Positions 17,605 through 30,234 are shown, counted from the first letter of the stretch. The stretch: DNA of 64,000 bases from Streptomyces sp. Edi2 (GCF_040253635.1 NZ_JBEJGX010000003.1:6721501-6785500); one strand, 5' to 3'. Numbers and translations: made by a program. Notes: generated by a model from the sequence alone, not told the origin.

Positions 17605-19608
17605 ATGACGAAGCCCTCTCTCCCCGATCTGCTCCACGCCGCCGTCACCGCCGTCGGCGGCACCGAGCGCCCCGGCCAGGTGGCGATGGCCGAGGCCGTC
17701 GCCGAGGCCGTGGACGACCAGGCCCATCTGCTGGTGCAGGCCGGCACCGGCACCGGAAAGTCCCTCGGCTACCTGGTGCCGGCGCTCGCGCACGGCGAGA
17801 GAGTGGTGGTCGCCACGGCCACCCTGGCGCTGCAGCGCCAGCTCGTCGAGCGCGACCTGCCGCGCACGGTCGACGCGCTGCATCCGCTGCTGCGCCGCCG
17901 CCCCGAGTTCGCCATGCTCAAGGGCCGCTCCAATTACCTGTGCCTGCACCGCCTGAACGAGGGCGTCCCCCAGGAAGAGGAGGACGGGCTCTTCGACGTG
18001 TTCGAGCAGGCGACGCCGACCAGCAAGCTCGGCAAGGACCTGCTGCGGCTGCGCGACTGGGCGGGCGAGACCGAGACCGGCGACCGCGATGCGCTGACCC
18101 CCGGCGTCTCCGACCGTGCCTGGGGCCAGGTCTCGGTCTCCTCCCGGGAGTGCCTGGGCGCCTCGAAGTGCGCCTACGGGGCGGAGTGCTTCGCCGAGGC
18201 CGCCCGGGAGCGCGCCAAGCTCGCCGATGTCGTCGTCACCAACCACGCGCTGCTCGCCATCGACGCGATCGAGGGCGCGCCGGTCCTCCCGTCGCACGAG
18301 GTCCTGATCGTCGACGAGGCCCATGAGCTGGTCTCCCGGGTCACCGGCGTCGCCACCGGCGAGCTCACCCCCGGCCAGGTCAACCGTGCCGTCCGCCGGG
18401 CCGCCAAGCTCGTCAACGAAAAGGCCGCCGACCAGCTCCAGACCGCGTCGGAGACCTTTGAGCGCCTGATGGAGCTGGCCCTGCCCGGCCGCCTCGAAGA
18501 GATCCCCGAGGATCTCGGCTACTGCCTGATGGCACTGCGGGACGCGGCCCGTACGGTCATCTCGGCGCTCGGCTCGACCCGCGACAAGTCGGTCCAGGAC
18601 GAGGACGCCGTCCGCAAGCAGGCCCTCGCCTCGCTGGAGAACGTCCACGCCGTCGCCGAGCGCATCGCGAACGGCTCCGAGTACGACGTCGTCTGGTACG
18701 AACGCCACGACCGCTTCGGCGCGTCCCTGAGGGTGGCCCCGCTGTCCGTCTCGGGGCTGCTGCGCGAGAAGCTCTTCGACGACCGCTCGGTCACCCTCAC
18801 CTCCGCCACCCTCAAGCTGGGCGGCGACTTCAACGGGGTCGCGGCCTCCCTGGGCCTGGCGCCCGAGGGCACGGAAGGCGAGGACGTCCCGACCTGGAAG
18901 GGCCTGGACGTCGGCTCCCCCTTCGACTACTCGAAGCAGGGCATCCTCTACGTCGCCAAACACCTCGCCCAGCCGGGCCGCGAGGGCAGCCGCACCGACA
19001 TGCTCGATGAACTCACCGAGCTGATCGAGGCCGCCGGCGGCCGCACCCTGGGTCTCTTCTCCTCCATGCGCGCCGCCCAGGCCGCCGCCGAGGAGCTGCG
19101 CGGCCGGCTGGACGTGCCGATCCTGCTCCAGGGCGAGGAGACGCTGGGCGAGCTGATCCGGACCTTCGCCTCCGACGCCCGTACCTGCCTGTTCGGCACG
19201 CTGTCCCTGTGGCAGGGCGTCGATGTTCCCGGTGTGAACTGCCAGCTGGTGGTGATGGACCGGGTGCCGTTCCCGCGCCCGGACGACCCGCTGATGAGCG
19301 CCCGGCAGAAGGCCGTGGAGGAGGCCGGCGGCAATGGCTTCATGGCGGTCGCCGCCACCCATGCCGCGCTGCTGATGGCCCAGGGCGCCGGCCGTCTGGT
19401 CCGCGCCACCGGCGACCGAGGCGTGGTCGCCGTCCTCGACCCCCGGGTGGAGCGGGCCCGGTACGGCTCCTTCCTCCGCAAGTCGATGCCCGACTTCTGG
19501 TACACCACCGACCGCAACCAGGTCCGCCGCTCCCTCGCCGCCATCGACGCAGCGGCAAAGGCGGCGGCCTCCCCCGAAGCGGCACAGCCGGCAGCGGACG
19601 TGTCCTAG
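17605..19608 (+). CDS. DinG/YoaA-like ATP-dependent DNA helicase (XPD family)
   Basis: A 667-residue superfamily 2 iron-sulfur helicase. Walker A is QAGTGTGKSLGYLVP near residues 47-61 and the DEAH box is IVDEAHEL. Cysteines spaced for a 4Fe-4S cluster occur in SRECLGASKCAYGAECF (about residues 175-195). The C-terminal helicase motifs include LFGTLSLWQGVDVPG and QGAGRLVRATGDRG. The ATG at 17605 begins MTKPSLPDLLHAAV. It is convergent with lexA, with a hairpin between the genes. I see no LexA box close to its start, so SOS control is not shown. Confidence 0.92.
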   Translation: MTKPSLPDLLHAAVTAVGGTERPGQVAMAEAVAEAVDDQAHLLVQAGTGTGKSLGYLVPALAHGERVVVATATLALQRQLVERDLPRTVDALHPLLRRRPEFAMLKGRSNYLCLHRLNEGVPQEEEDGLFDVFEQATPTSKLGKDLLRLRDWAGETETGDRDALTPGVSDRAWGQVSVSSRECLGASKCAYGAECFAEAARERAKLADVVVTNHALLAIDAIEGAPVLPSHEVLIVDEAHELVSRVTGVATGELTPGQVNRAVRRAAKLVNEKAADQLQTASETFERLMELALPGRLEEIPEDLGYCLMALRDAARTVISALGSTRDKSVQDEDAVRKQALASLENVHAVAERIANGSEYDVVWYERHDRFGASLRVAPLSVSGLLREKLFDDRSVTLTSATLKLGGDFNGVAASLGLAPEGTEGEDVPTWKGLDVGSPFDYSKQGILYVAKHLAQPGREGSRTDMLDELTELIEAAGGRTLGLFSSMRAAQAAAEELRGRLDVPILLQGEETLGELIRTFASDARTCLFGTLSLWQGVDVPGVNCQLVVMDRVPFPRPDDPLMSARQKAVEEAGGNGFMAVAATHAALLMAQGAGRLVRATGDRGVVAVLDPRVERARYGSFLRKSMPDFWYTTDRNQVRRSLAAIDAAAKAAASPEAAQPAADVS

Positions 19609-19762
19609 CCGGGGAGCGAACCCGCAGCCACGGGGAGCGCCCCGCAGCCAGGGGCCGACCCGCGTGGGTGGGCGGGCGAGGTCCGGCGGCGAATCCGCGG
19701 CAAAGGGGAGCGGCAGAAGGGGTCGGCGAAAGCGGCTCACACCACGGGGGACCGCAAAACCA

Positions 19763-19794
19763 AGCCCCGGAACCGGCGCAGTGGTTCCGGGGCT
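19763..19794. terminator. Terminator between dinG-like gene and lexA
   Basis: A perfect 12-bp stem (AGCCCCGGAACC / GGTTCCGGGGCT) with an 8-base loop lies between convergent genes, 18 bp after the lexA stop. Confidence 0.85.
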
Positions 19795-19811
19795 CGGTCG
19801 TGAGGAGTGGC

Positions 19812-20609
19812 TCAGACGCGGCGCAGCACCGCCACCACCTTGCCGAGAATGGTCGCCTCGTCGCCGGGGATCGGCTGGTACGCGGAGTTGTGCGGCAGCA
19901 GCCACACATGGCCGTCCTCGCGCTTGAAGCGCTTGACGGTGGCTTCGCCGTCCAGCATGGCGGCCACGATGTCGCCGTTCTCGGCGACCGGCTGGCGGCG
20001 GACCGTGACCCAGTCGCCGTCGCAGATCGCGGCCTCGATCATGGAGTCGCCGACGACCTTGAGGACGAACAGTTCGCCGTCGCCGACGAGCTGGCGGGGG
20101 AGCGGGAAAACATCCTCGACCGACTCCTCGGCGAGGATCGGGCCACCGGCGGCGATCCGGCCGACCAGCGGGACATAGGAAGCGGCGGGCTTGCCGGCGG
20201 TCTCCGTCGCGGCAGCGGTCGTCTGGTCCGACCCGCGGACCTCGTACGCCCGGGGGCGGTGCGGGTCGCGCCGCAGGAAGCCCTTGCGCTCCAGAGCCAT
20301 GAGCTGGTGGGCGACGGATGAGGTGCTGGACAGTCCGACGGCCTGGCCGATCTCGCGCATGGACGGCGGGTAGCCGCGCCGCTGCACCGAATCCCGGATC
20401 ACCTCGATCACCCTGCGCTGGCGGTCGGTGAGTCCGGAACTGTCGGCCCGGATCCCCGGTGGCCGGCCGGGCAGTGAACGGGCCGGCTTCTGCTCTTCGG
20501 AGTCCAACGTGGCGTCGTCCATCGGCGGCCGCTGTGCCTGTTGCGGATCGAACCGGCTCTGGGAGTGGCTTTGTGCGGTGATGGTCGCGCTGTCTGCGGT
20601 GGTGGTCAC
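19812..20609 (-). CDS. lexA: SOS repressor LexA
   Basis: LexA represses SOS genes until RecA-ssDNA triggers its self-cleavage. The 265-residue protein has a Gln-rich extension of about 57 residues, then the winged HTH ([33 protein letters not shown]). The cleavage site is A154-G155 in RIAAGG, and the catalytic dyad is S189 (VVGDSM) and K226 (EATVKRF). The GTG at 20609 was chosen because [13 protein letters not shown] is the usual Streptomyces start; the frame stays open further upstream but is not coding. A near-consensus operator lies 63 bp upstream of the start, so autoregulation is likely. Confidence 0.97.
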   Translation of the reverse strand: MTTTADSATITAQSHSQSRFDPQQAQRPPMDDATLDSEEQKPARSLPGRPPGIRADSSGLTDRQRRVIEVIRDSVQRRGYPPSMREIGQAVGLSSTSSVAHQLMALERKGFLRRDPHRPRAYEVRGSDQTTAAATETAGKPAASYVPLVGRIAAGGPILAEESVEDVFPLPRQLVGDGELFVLKVVGDSMIEAAICDGDWVTVRRQPVAENGDIVAAMLDGEATVKRFKREDGHVWLLPHNSAYQPIPGDEATILGKVVAVLRRV

Positions 20610-20671
20610 GTCGGCCCCTCTCGAAATGTTCTCCCTAGTTAGCCAACGGTAGTTGCTTTCGAAAGGTTGCG

Positions 20672-20687
20672 CCAAACACACGTTCGA
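20672..20687. promoter_or_regulatory. LexA operator (SOS box) upstream of lexA
   Basis: The site reads CCAAACACACGTTCGA and matches the actinobacterial SOS palindrome TCGAACnnnnGTTCGA at 10 of 12 defined positions; the right half is perfect and the left half has two changes. It lies 63 bp upstream of the lexA GTG. Confidence 0.8.
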
Positions 20688-20986
20688 GTGAAATATTCGG
20701 CGAATGGCTGACCGGATCGAGTGACTGGGTGTATGGCCGAGCGGTAATTCCGGCCCGGGCGGGCACTTCCGCCCGGATGTCCCGGCCTCCGGTGCGTCGG
20801 GCCGTCGACGCGCGAAGGGGTCGTGAGGGGATGCGCGAAGGGGGGCGGTGACCGGCCGTCGCGACCCGGCCGATTCTGTCATCTCCGCCCCGCCGCGCCG
20901 CCGGCCGGGTGGCTTCCCGTACTCTCATGGGCGACCGCGCGGCCCGTCGCCGCCGCGACACGCGGTAGGCGGATGTAAGCGCCCCG

Positions 20987-21034
20987 ACACCACATCTAGT
21001 GGTTAGATGCGATCGGTCACCCAGAAGTTGTGGT
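20987..21034. promoter_or_regulatory. Tandem NrdR boxes upstream of nrdR-nrdJ
   Basis: Box 1, CACCACATCTAGTGGT (20988-21003), is a clear palindrome. Box 2, ACCCAGAAGTTGTGGT (21019-21034), matches it at 11 of 16 positions. The two boxes start exactly 31 bp apart, the three-helical-turn spacing known for NrdR operators. They lie about 145-190 bp upstream of the nrdR start, which fits autoregulation of the nrdR-nrdJ operon. Confidence 0.75.
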
Positions 21035-21178
21035 GCCCTGGTCCCTCCGGGGGTCGGGAATCGCCTATGCTGGAGACAGCTCCGAAGGGCCCGTACGGGC
21101 CGGTCGGAGTTCTGTCGCCGTATGCCGGGTTCGTTGGCGTACGTACGTCCGTATATCGAGGGTGAGGAGGGTGGGGCC

Positions 21179-21709
21179 ATGCACTGCCCCTTCTGCAGGC
21201 ACCCGGACAGCCGGGTCGTCGACAGCCGCACCACCGATGACGGGACAGCGATCCGCCGGCGCCGCCAGTGCCCCGACTGCTCCCGCCGTTTCACGACCAT
21301 CGAGACGGCGTCGCTGATGGTGATCAAGCGGAGCGGGGTCACCGAGCCCTTCAGCCGCAACAAGGTCATCGCGGGAGTGCGCAAGGCGTGCCAGGGCCGT
21401 CCGGTCACCGAGGACGCCCTCGCCAAGCTGGGCCAGCGGGTCGAGGAGGCGGTGCGCGCCACCGGCAGCGCCGAGCTCTCCACCCATGACGTCGGGCTCG
21501 CCATACTGGGCCCGCTGCAGGAACTCGACCTCGTCGCGTACCTGCGCTTCGCGTCCGTTTACCGGGCCTTTGATTCACTCGAGGACTTCGAGGCGGCCAT
21601 CGCCGAACTGCGTGAGCAGCGCGAGCAGGGGCCGCCCGGGCAGGAATGCGGGACTGACGGGGAGGCCGGCGGCCCGGCCGTTCCCGTGCCCGCCACCGCC
21701 GCCGACTGA
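21179..21709 (+). CDS. nrdR: Transcriptional repressor NrdR
   Basis: NrdR is a nucleotide-sensing repressor of ribonucleotide reductase genes. The 176-residue protein has the Cys4 zinc ribbon at the N-terminus ([17 protein letters not shown] and [14 protein letters not shown]), then the ATP-cone ([24 protein letters not shown] onward) and the conserved [13 protein letters not shown] segment. An Ala/Pro tail follows. The ATG at 21179 has GAGGAGGG upstream. It is first in an operon with nrdJ, 123 bp away. Confidence 0.97.
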   Translation: MHCPFCRHPDSRVVDSRTTDDGTAIRRRRQCPDCSRRFTTIETASLMVIKRSGVTEPFSRNKVIAGVRKACQGRPVTEDALAKLGQRVEEAVRATGSAELSTHDVGLAILGPLQELDLVAYLRFASVYRAFDSLEDFEAAIAELREQREQGPPGQECGTDGEAGGPAVPVPATAAD

Positions 21710-21832
21710 GCTCGGCGCGCATCCAGAACCTTTACCGGGGCGAGAGCAGGGCGTCCCGGTACGGAAAGACATACACCGTGCCACGGAATGAGTGCGCACA
21801 TATGGGCGTTTGCCCGTATACAGGGAGGCGGC

Positions 21833-24706
<2,874 letters not shown>

Positions 24707-24715
24707 GCGTGAGCG

Positions 24716-24750
24716 GGCCCGCGCGGGAGGTGTTCCCCTCCGCGCGGGCC
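24716..24750 (+). terminator. nrdJ terminator
   Basis: An 11-bp perfect stem (GGCCCGCGCGG / CCGCGCGGGCC), extended by partial pairing toward the loop, starts 9 bp after the nrdJ stop. Confidence 0.8.
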
Positions 24751-24806
24751 TGCGCCTCGGGCTGAGCATTCCGAGGCAGAACTCGGGCTGGGACAGTCCG
24801 TGGCAG

Positions 24807-24844
24807 AAGGGGAGGGGACCGGCCGACGCCGGTCCCCTCCCCTT
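24807..24844. terminator. Second, bidirectional terminator between nrdJ and the TerD gene
   Basis: A perfect 17-bp stem (AAGGGGAGGGGACCGGC and complement) with a CGAC loop sits between convergent genes and probably ends the terD-like transcript as well. Confidence 0.88.
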
Positions 24845-24955
24845 CGTGCTGCGGCTTGCTGTGGCCTCGTGCTTCCGTTCGTGCCGCGGTTCTTGCTCCG
24901 GGTATTGCCCGGGATCTTGCTCCGGTTCGCGTTCCGGTTTCGGTGCCGCGCCCCG

Positions 24956-25477
24956 TCAGCGGCCCATCAATGAGGCAAACCCGTCCGGGTCGGTGTCGAA
25001 TCCCCGGAGCGCCGGGCGAAAGCGCCACTGCCCCGTCCCGTCCCGGGTGAATTCGGCCACCGTCGCCGCGGTGGCACCCGCGACGTCGTTGAAGTCGTTC
25101 TCGGCCAGATCGGTGTAGCCCTCGCGGATCCGTACGAGCGTGTTCTGTATGTCGCCGAAGACCTTGCGGCCCTCGCCCTGCTGGATGGCCACCCCCACGA
25201 TCACCCGGGTGTAGGTGTCGGACAGCCGGTCCAGCTCCAGGGTCATGATCTCGTCGGAGCCGAACCCCTGGCCGGTCCTGCTGTCCCGGTTGAGGGTGAT
25301 GGTCCCGTCGGGCGACCGGCTGTCGAAGTGCACCAGATAGGCCGGGTCGCCGTGCGGCGCGTCGGCTGTATAGGTCGCCGCGACGATGTCGAGGTCATTG
25401 TCCGGCGTCCCGAGGGGGCTGGGGTCCCACTGGAGCGTTACCTCGACCTTCTCGATCCCTTTGTTGAACGTGTTCAC
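24956..25477 (-). CDS. TerD-family (tellurium resistance/stress) protein
   Basis: A 173-residue TerD domain protein. Family features are VTLQWDPSPLGTPDNDLDIVAATY, the acidic calcium-binding-type stretch SRSPDGTITLNRDSRTG, and GDIQNTLVRIREG. The GTG at 25477 gives the usual N-terminus of a lone TerD protein; the open frame upstream is not coding. It stands alone rather than in a ter operon. Streptomyces carry many TerD paralogues, linked to stress and development, and the exact role here cannot be read. Confidence 0.85.
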   Translation of the reverse strand: MNTFNKGIEKVEVTLQWDPSPLGTPDNDLDIVAATYTADAPHGDPAYLVHFDSRSPDGTITLNRDSRTGQGFGSDEIMTLELDRLSDTYTRVIVGVAIQQGEGRKVFGDIQNTLVRIREGYTDLAENDFNDVAGATAATVAEFTRDGTGQWRFRPALRGFDTDPDGFASLMGR

Positions 25478-25909
25478 CGGACTTTCCCTCCCGTCATCTC
25501 CCGGGGACGCGGCGCGGCCCACGCGGGCACGCGCACGCCTTCCCGGGACTTCCCGTTGACTGACCATCGTGCCACGCCCGGCGGCCCCCGCGCGGAGTGA
25601 ACTGCCCCTGGTCACCTGCGCTTTGCCCCGGGTTCGGGTGGCTGGAAAGCGCCCCTGGGGGGAGAGGCGAGCACCCTGGGGAGAGGGGAGGGAGCACAGG
25701 GGCACCCGTACGGCGTGCGGCTGATTCGGCGCTCCTACGGGAAGGCCTGCGCCCGGAGATGTGCGGAGGCGTCCCGGGGGCTACCGAAGCGGTGGAGCAG
25801 CGGCGGCGCGGTCCTGACGGTGATCGACCCGCGCCCGTAAGGAAGTTCGGGCCGGTCGGAATGTGACGCGCAGTGATCCCGCCCGGCTCCCGGGCCGTAC
25901 GATGGCGCG
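25478..25909. other. Intergenic region, no gene seen
   Basis: This 432-bp gap separates the divergent terD-like and DUF4937-like genes and should hold both promoters. Short ORFs here lack codon bias, an RBS or recognisable content. No repeat or RNA gene was recognised. Confidence 0.5.
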
Positions 25910-26515
25910 GTGCTGGTCAAGTGGATTCGCCTCACCGTTGTGGACCGTCGAGGGTTCGAACGGGGGCAGCGGAAATGGGCGGGGCTGCTGGGTGAGCCGG
26001 GATTCCGGGGGCAGGGCGGTGGGTGGAGCCGGGGGCGGCCGGGCGTCGCGCATCTGGTGGCCTTCTGGGAGAGCCGGGCCTTTTACGACTCCTTCATGGC
26101 GCGCTCCCACGACCGCCTGGCGGCCGCCCAGGTCGGCACGTACAAGGACGCCCAAGTACGGCTGTTCGAGCACGAGTTTGATGTGAAGGTGGGCTTCCGC
26201 CCGTCGTTCGGCGATGTGGATGTGCTGCGGCTGGCGCACTGCCAGGTGCGCCAGGACCGGGTCGAGCACTTCATGCTGATGCAGGAGAAGGTCTGGAACC
26301 CCGCGATGGCGGGTTCGCCGGGAATGCTGCGGGGGATGCTGGGGCGGGCGCCGGGGGAGGAGTTCCTGGTGCTGTCGCTGTGGCAGTCGGCCGCCGAGCG
26401 GGGGAAGTACCGGCCTGAACGGGTGGAGCGGCTGGCACTGCGGGCCCAGATAGCCGCGGATGTCCGGGCGATCGCGGGCGATGTGGTGCAGCTCGAACCG
26501 TCGTGGACGGTGTGA
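25910..26515 (+). CDS. DUF4937 / YdbC-like protein (dimeric alpha-beta barrel type)
   Basis: A 201-residue protein that begins MLVKWIRLTVVDRRGFERGQRKW, typical of the YdbC/DUF4937 group, which often has an antibiotic-monooxygenase-like fold. Two internally similar halves are visible: HLVAFWESRAFYDSFMARSHDR (about 46-67) and EEFLVLSLWQSAAERGKYRPERVERL (about 150-175), as expected for a duplicated barrel. The GTG at 25910 fits. It is convergent with the TetR gene, 12 bp apart. The biochemical function is unknown. Confidence 0.7.
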   Translation: MLVKWIRLTVVDRRGFERGQRKWAGLLGEPGFRGQGGGWSRGRPGVAHLVAFWESRAFYDSFMARSHDRLAAAQVGTYKDAQVRLFEHEFDVKVGFRPSFGDVDVLRLAHCQVRQDRVEHFMLMQEKVWNPAMAGSPGMLRGMLGRAPGEEFLVLSLWQSAAERGKYRPERVERLALRAQIAADVRAIAGDVVQLEPSWTV

Positions 26516-26527
26516 GGGGCGGCGCGG

Positions 26528-27310
26528 TCATTTCGCGGCGCCGGGGGGTGTGCCGGTGGATGAGCCGACCGTGGCGCCGGTGGTGAACGCCCCGGCGCGG
26601 GCGGCGGCCAGGGTGGTTGCCACGGCCTGGTCGGCGACGGAGTCGTCCACCGGCTCCCGGGTGATGAACAGGCGGAAGAAGAGCGGAGCGGAGACGGATC
26701 GGACGAGCGCGCCGGCGTCGATGGCGCTTTCCGGGGCGGTGGGGGAGGCGGGACCGGGCGGGGCGGTGTCCGACGGAGCGGTGTCCGGGGTGGCCGGTAC
26801 AGTGCCCGGGGCCGCCGGCAATTCGCCGCGTCGGACGGCGCGTTCGACGAGGGCCTCGCAGCGCGTGAATCGCTCGGTGTAGTAGTCACGCAGCGCCACG
26901 GCCGCCCGTTCCGACTGGAAGGCGGCGGCGATCATCGCGGAGCCCGATGCGGCCACCGCCGGGTCGGTGAAGGAAGCGACGACCTCGCGCGCCAGGGCAC
27001 GCAGATCGCCCTCCAGGGATCCGGTGTCGGGCGGGACCCAGCTGTCCTCGCCCGCAAGGTCGAGGGCGTCCGCCACCAGGCCCTCGACGTCCTTCCAGCG
27101 CCGGTAGAGCGTCGTTTTGTGCACGCCGGAGTGCTCCGCGACGTATTCGACGGTCAGGCCCGGATAGCCGTGCTCGGTGAGCCCGGCCAGCACGGCGTCG
27201 CGGACGGCGGCGCGGGTGCGGGCGGTGCGGCCGCCGGGGCGCCGGGTGCCGGGAGTGGGCGCGGGATCGTCGGACTCGCGCCGGTTCCCGGGCACCGTCT
27301 CGTCAGGCAA
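26528..27310 (-). CDS. TetR-family transcriptional regulator
   Basis: About 260 residues. The N-terminal HTH is AVRDAVLAGLTEHGYPGLTVEYVAEHSGVHKTTLYRRW, a clear TetR helix-turn-helix. The ligand-binding region contains a Pro/Ala/Thr-rich low-complexity insert (about residues 180-205). The start is uncertain: TTG codons at 27310 and 27316 follow AAGAGGAG, of which 27310 has the better spacing; an ATG at 27376 and the ORF limit at 27412 are alternatives. The target gene is unknown; the divergent phosphatase gene is one candidate. Confidence 0.88.
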   Translation of the reverse strand: MPDETVPGNRRESDDPAPTPGTRRPGGRTARTRAAVRDAVLAGLTEHGYPGLTVEYVAEHSGVHKTTLYRRWKDVEGLVADALDLAGEDSWVPPDTGSLEGDLRALAREVVASFTDPAVAASGSAMIAAAFQSERAAVALRDYYTERFTRCEALVERAVRRGELPAAPGTVPATPDTAPSDTAPPGPASPTAPESAIDAGALVRSVSAPLFFRLFITREPVDDSVADQAVATTLAAARAGAFTTGATVGSSTGTPPGAAK

Positions 27311-27560
27311 TTGCAACTCCTCTTGCGTTAGCTGGGCCGGTGTGTCACTCTTATCGTAATGCGACGGTGGTTGCATTTGCGTGGAGAGGGAGAATGTTCG
27401 CTCGGATCTCATTACGTGACACCGCCGCCCGGTCCTGCGGGTGGCTCCTGCTCGCTGCGTGTCGCCGCGGTCTCGCCGGGGTGGTGGTGGGGCTGACCGC
27501 CCTGCTGGTGCTCTCCGGTCGTGTGCGGCAGGCGCAAAGCAGGAGATTTAGGCTGGCGGC

Positions 27561-28220
27561 ATGGCTCGGCCCCGACGTATCGTCCTCATCCGCCACGGAG
27601 AGTCGGCGGGGAACATCGACGACACCGTGTACGAGCGGGAGCCCGATCACGCGCTCGCCCTCACCGAATCCGGGCTGCGGCAGGCGAAGGAGGCCGGTGG
27701 CCCGCTGCGCGAGATGTTCGGTGAGGAGCGGATCTCCGGCTATGTCTCCCCCTACCGCCGCACCCACCAGACCTTCCGCGCCCTCGGCCTCGACCCGGCC
27801 AGGGTCCGGGTGCGCGAGGAGCCCCGGCTGCGTGAGCAGGACTGGGGGAACTGGCAGGACCGCGACGACGTACGGCGGCAGAAGGCCTACCGCGACGCCT
27901 ACGGCCACTTCTTCTACCGCTTCGCCCAGGGCGAGTCCGGCGCGGATGTCTACGACCGTGTCGGGGCGTTCCTGGAGAGCCTGTGGCGCAGTTTCGAGGA
28001 CCCGGACCACCCGCCGAACGTCCTCATCGTCACGCACGGTCTCACCATGCGCCTGTTCTGTATGCGCTGGTTCCACTGGACGGTGGCCGACTTCGAGTCG
28101 CTGTCCAATCCGGGCAACGCGGAGTGGCGCACCCTGCTGCTCGGCCCGGACGGCCGCTACACCCTCGACCGGCCGTTCGCGCGCTGGTGTGTACCCGAGC
28201 CTTATGGCGTCACCGGTTAG
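27561..28220 (+). CDS. Histidine phosphatase (phosphoglycerate mutase-like) family protein
   Basis: A 219-residue protein with the catalytic motif IRHGESAGN (R11-H12-G13) and the second catalytic His in VLIVTHGLTMRLF. The segment YRRTHQTFRALGLD carries the expected phosphate-binding Arg residues. The family includes mutases and many phosphatases of unclear substrate. The ATG at 27561 follows AGGAGATTTAGG. The ADP-ribosylglycohydrolase gene begins 11 bp after its stop, so the two are probably co-transcribed. Confidence 0.9.
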   Translation: MARPRRIVLIRHGESAGNIDDTVYEREPDHALALTESGLRQAKEAGGPLREMFGEERISGYVSPYRRTHQTFRALGLDPARVRVREEPRLREQDWGNWQDRDDVRRQKAYRDAYGHFFYRFAQGESGADVYDRVGAFLESLWRSFEDPDHPPNVLIVTHGLTMRLFCMRWFHWTVADFESLSNPGNAEWRTLLLGPDGRYTLDRPFARWCVPEPYGVTG

Positions 28221-28231
28221 AGTGCACAGCG

Positions 28232-29140
28232 ATGAACCCCGACCACCGTGACGCAGACCGCTGTGCGCGAGCTCTGGCGAGCTTGCGCGGCCTTGCCGTG
28301 GGTGATGCGCTCGGATCCCAGTTCTTCGTCCCCGCCCATTACCCCTCCCTCAAGCGCCGCACGCTGCCTCCCTCTCCCTGGCAGTGGACCGACGACACCG
28401 AGATGGCCTGTTCCGTCCTCGCGGTGCTCACCGCCCATGGCCGGGTCGACCAGGACGCACTCGCGCGCTCCTTCGCCGACCACCATGACTTCGACCGTGG
28501 CTACGGTCCGGCCGTCAACCGCATGCTGCGGCTGATCCGCGAGGGCGGCGACTGGCGCGAGCTGGCGTCGGAGCTCTTCAACGGCCAGGGTTCGTGGGGC
28601 AACGGAGCGGCCATGCGCATCGCTCCCCTCGGTGCCTGGTACGCCGACGACCCCGAGCAGGCCACCCACCAGGCGGAGATCTCCGCCTACACCACCCACC
28701 AGCACCGTGAGGCCGTGGTCGGCGCCATGGCCGTCGCTGCCGCTGCTGCCCTGGTGGCCGACCCGAGCCGTGACACCGGGCCCGAACAGCTGCTGGACGG
28801 CGTGCTGGAGCTGATCCCGCGCAGCGCCGTACAGGCCGGACTGCGCCGCGCCAGGGACATGCTCGACTACGCCGACTCCGGCACTGTCGCCGCCGTCCTG
28901 GGCTGCGGGCGGCGCACCAGTGCCCACGACACCGTGCCGTTCACCCTCTGGGCCGCGGCCCGGCATCTGGGCAACTACGAGCGGGCGTTCTGGACCACCG
29001 CTCAGGCGGGCGGCGATGTGGACACCACCTGCGCCATCGTCGGCGGCATCGTCGCCGCCGGCCGCGACGGCAACCCGCCCGAGGCGTGGCTGGACGGCAC
29101 CGAAGCACTCCCGTCCTGGGCACCCGTCCTCGCCGGCTGA
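28232..29140 (+). CDS. ADP-ribosylglycohydrolase (DraG/ARH) family protein
   Basis: A 302-residue protein of the DraG/ARH fold, which removes ADP-ribose from proteins or small molecules. Metal-binding motifs are visible: GLAVGDALGSQF near residue 20, QWTDDTEM (about 50-57) and the C-terminal AQAGGDVDTTCAIVGG. The ATG at 28232 follows the phosphatase stop closely with a weak RBS. The substrate is not readable from sequence. Confidence 0.9.
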   Translation: MNPDHRDADRCARALASLRGLAVGDALGSQFFVPAHYPSLKRRTLPPSPWQWTDDTEMACSVLAVLTAHGRVDQDALARSFADHHDFDRGYGPAVNRMLRLIREGGDWRELASELFNGQGSWGNGAAMRIAPLGAWYADDPEQATHQAEISAYTTHQHREAVVGAMAVAAAAALVADPSRDTGPEQLLDGVLELIPRSAVQAGLRRARDMLDYADSGTVAAVLGCGRRTSAHDTVPFTLWAAARHLGNYERAFWTTAQAGGDVDTTCAIVGGIVAAGRDGNPPEAWLDGTEALPSWAPVLAG

Positions 29141-29466
29141 TCACCTCGCTCCGTCTCGCCGCGGCCTCCCAGCCGCGCTGCGACTCGTCCGCGCCCGTCC
29201 GCTGCTCTTCTCCCGCGGTCGTCCCCACCTCCTCCAACGGGCGGTGCTGGGAGGCCACTTCGCCCCGCACGGCCCCGCTCGGGCCGAGGGGACGACGGTG
29301 TCCCCTGGCGGCCGCGACCGGCCTCGGTCTGCCGGCGTGTACCCCTCGGTAGCGGAAGCGAAGGGTCCCGTTCATGTGCTGCTCACGCCATCGCCCCCAC
29401 CGATTGCCGCCAGGTGGGGATCCGGTGCGGACGACTGAGTCGAATAGGCGTAACCTTGCTGGCGCC
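29141..29466. other. Intergenic region before rnhB, no gene seen
   Basis: This 326-bp gap contains open frames on both strands that look like GC-driven shadows. The promoter of rnhB should lie here, but I could not assign -35/-10 boxes with confidence. Confidence 0.45.
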
Positions 29467-30168
29467 ATGCCGTACGAGCCCCCCACCCATTCCGTCGAGC
29501 GATCGTTGCGCGCCACGACGGGCGCCAAGATCGTTGCAGGTATCGACGAGGTCGGGCGCGGAGCGTGGGCCGGTCCGGTCAGCGTCTGCGCAGCCATCAC
29601 CGGCCTGCGCCGGCCGCCCGACGGACTCACCGACTCCAAGCTTCTGACCCCCAAGCGCCGCACCGAACTGTGTGATGTGCTCGACACGTGGGTCACGTCG
29701 TACGCCCTGGGGCACTCCTCGCCGGAGGAGATCGACGAACTGGGCATGACCGCAGCCCTGCGGCTCGCGGCCGTACGCGCCCTGGAGGCGCTGCCGGTCC
29801 GGCCGGACGCGATCATTCTCGACGGCAAGCACGACTACCTGGGCGCGCCATGGCGGGTCCGCACGGTCATCAAGGGCGACCAGTCCTGTATCGCGGTCGC
29901 CGCCGCGTCCGTGATCGCCAAGGTGCGACGCGACGCGATGATGGCCGAACTGGGCCTGGTGTACGCCGACTTCGACTTCGCGGCCAACGCAGGCTACCCC
30001 TCGCCGACCCATCGCATTGCCCTGGAGGAGTACGGTCCTACGCCGCACCACCGAGTGTCGTGGTCCTACATGGATGCCCTGCCCCGCTGGCGGCATCTGA
30101 AGAAGGTGCGCATCACCCCCGAAGCAGCCGCTCTGGAAGCCGGTGGCCAACTCGGCTTCGATTTCTGA
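29467..30168 (+). CDS. rnhB: Ribonuclease HII
   Basis: RNase HII cuts RNA in RNA-DNA hybrids and removes single ribonucleotides from DNA. The 233-residue protein has the signature [17 protein letters not shown] (D27, E28), the DGKHDY segment with the next acidic residue, and SVIAKVRRD. The ATG at 29467 gives [14 protein letters not shown], the usual Streptomyces start. The next gene starts 66 bp later in the same direction. Confidence 0.96.
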   Translation: MPYEPPTHSVERSLRATTGAKIVAGIDEVGRGAWAGPVSVCAAITGLRRPPDGLTDSKLLTPKRRTELCDVLDTWVTSYALGHSSPEEIDELGMTAALRLAAVRALEALPVRPDAIILDGKHDYLGAPWRVRTVIKGDQSCIAVAAASVIAKVRRDAMMAELGLVYADFDFAANAGYPSPTHRIALEEYGPTPHHRVSWSYMDALPRWRHLKKVRITPEAAALEAGGQLGFDF

Positions 30169-30234
30169 GCGGTACGGACATCAATTCGGTACCCGATGAC
30201 GTGTTCCGCACTTACGTTTGATAGACATCCCTTT

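Noticed and set aside
20700..21178. Cobalamin riboswitch for the B12-dependent reductase operon
   Set aside because: I could not find a B12-box-like segment with surrounding helices here; NrdR boxes explain the control.
27340..27560. Possible short membrane peptide upstream of the phosphatase gene
   Set aside because: The frame runs into the phosphatase gene out of frame, has no convincing RBS and shows no conserved content.
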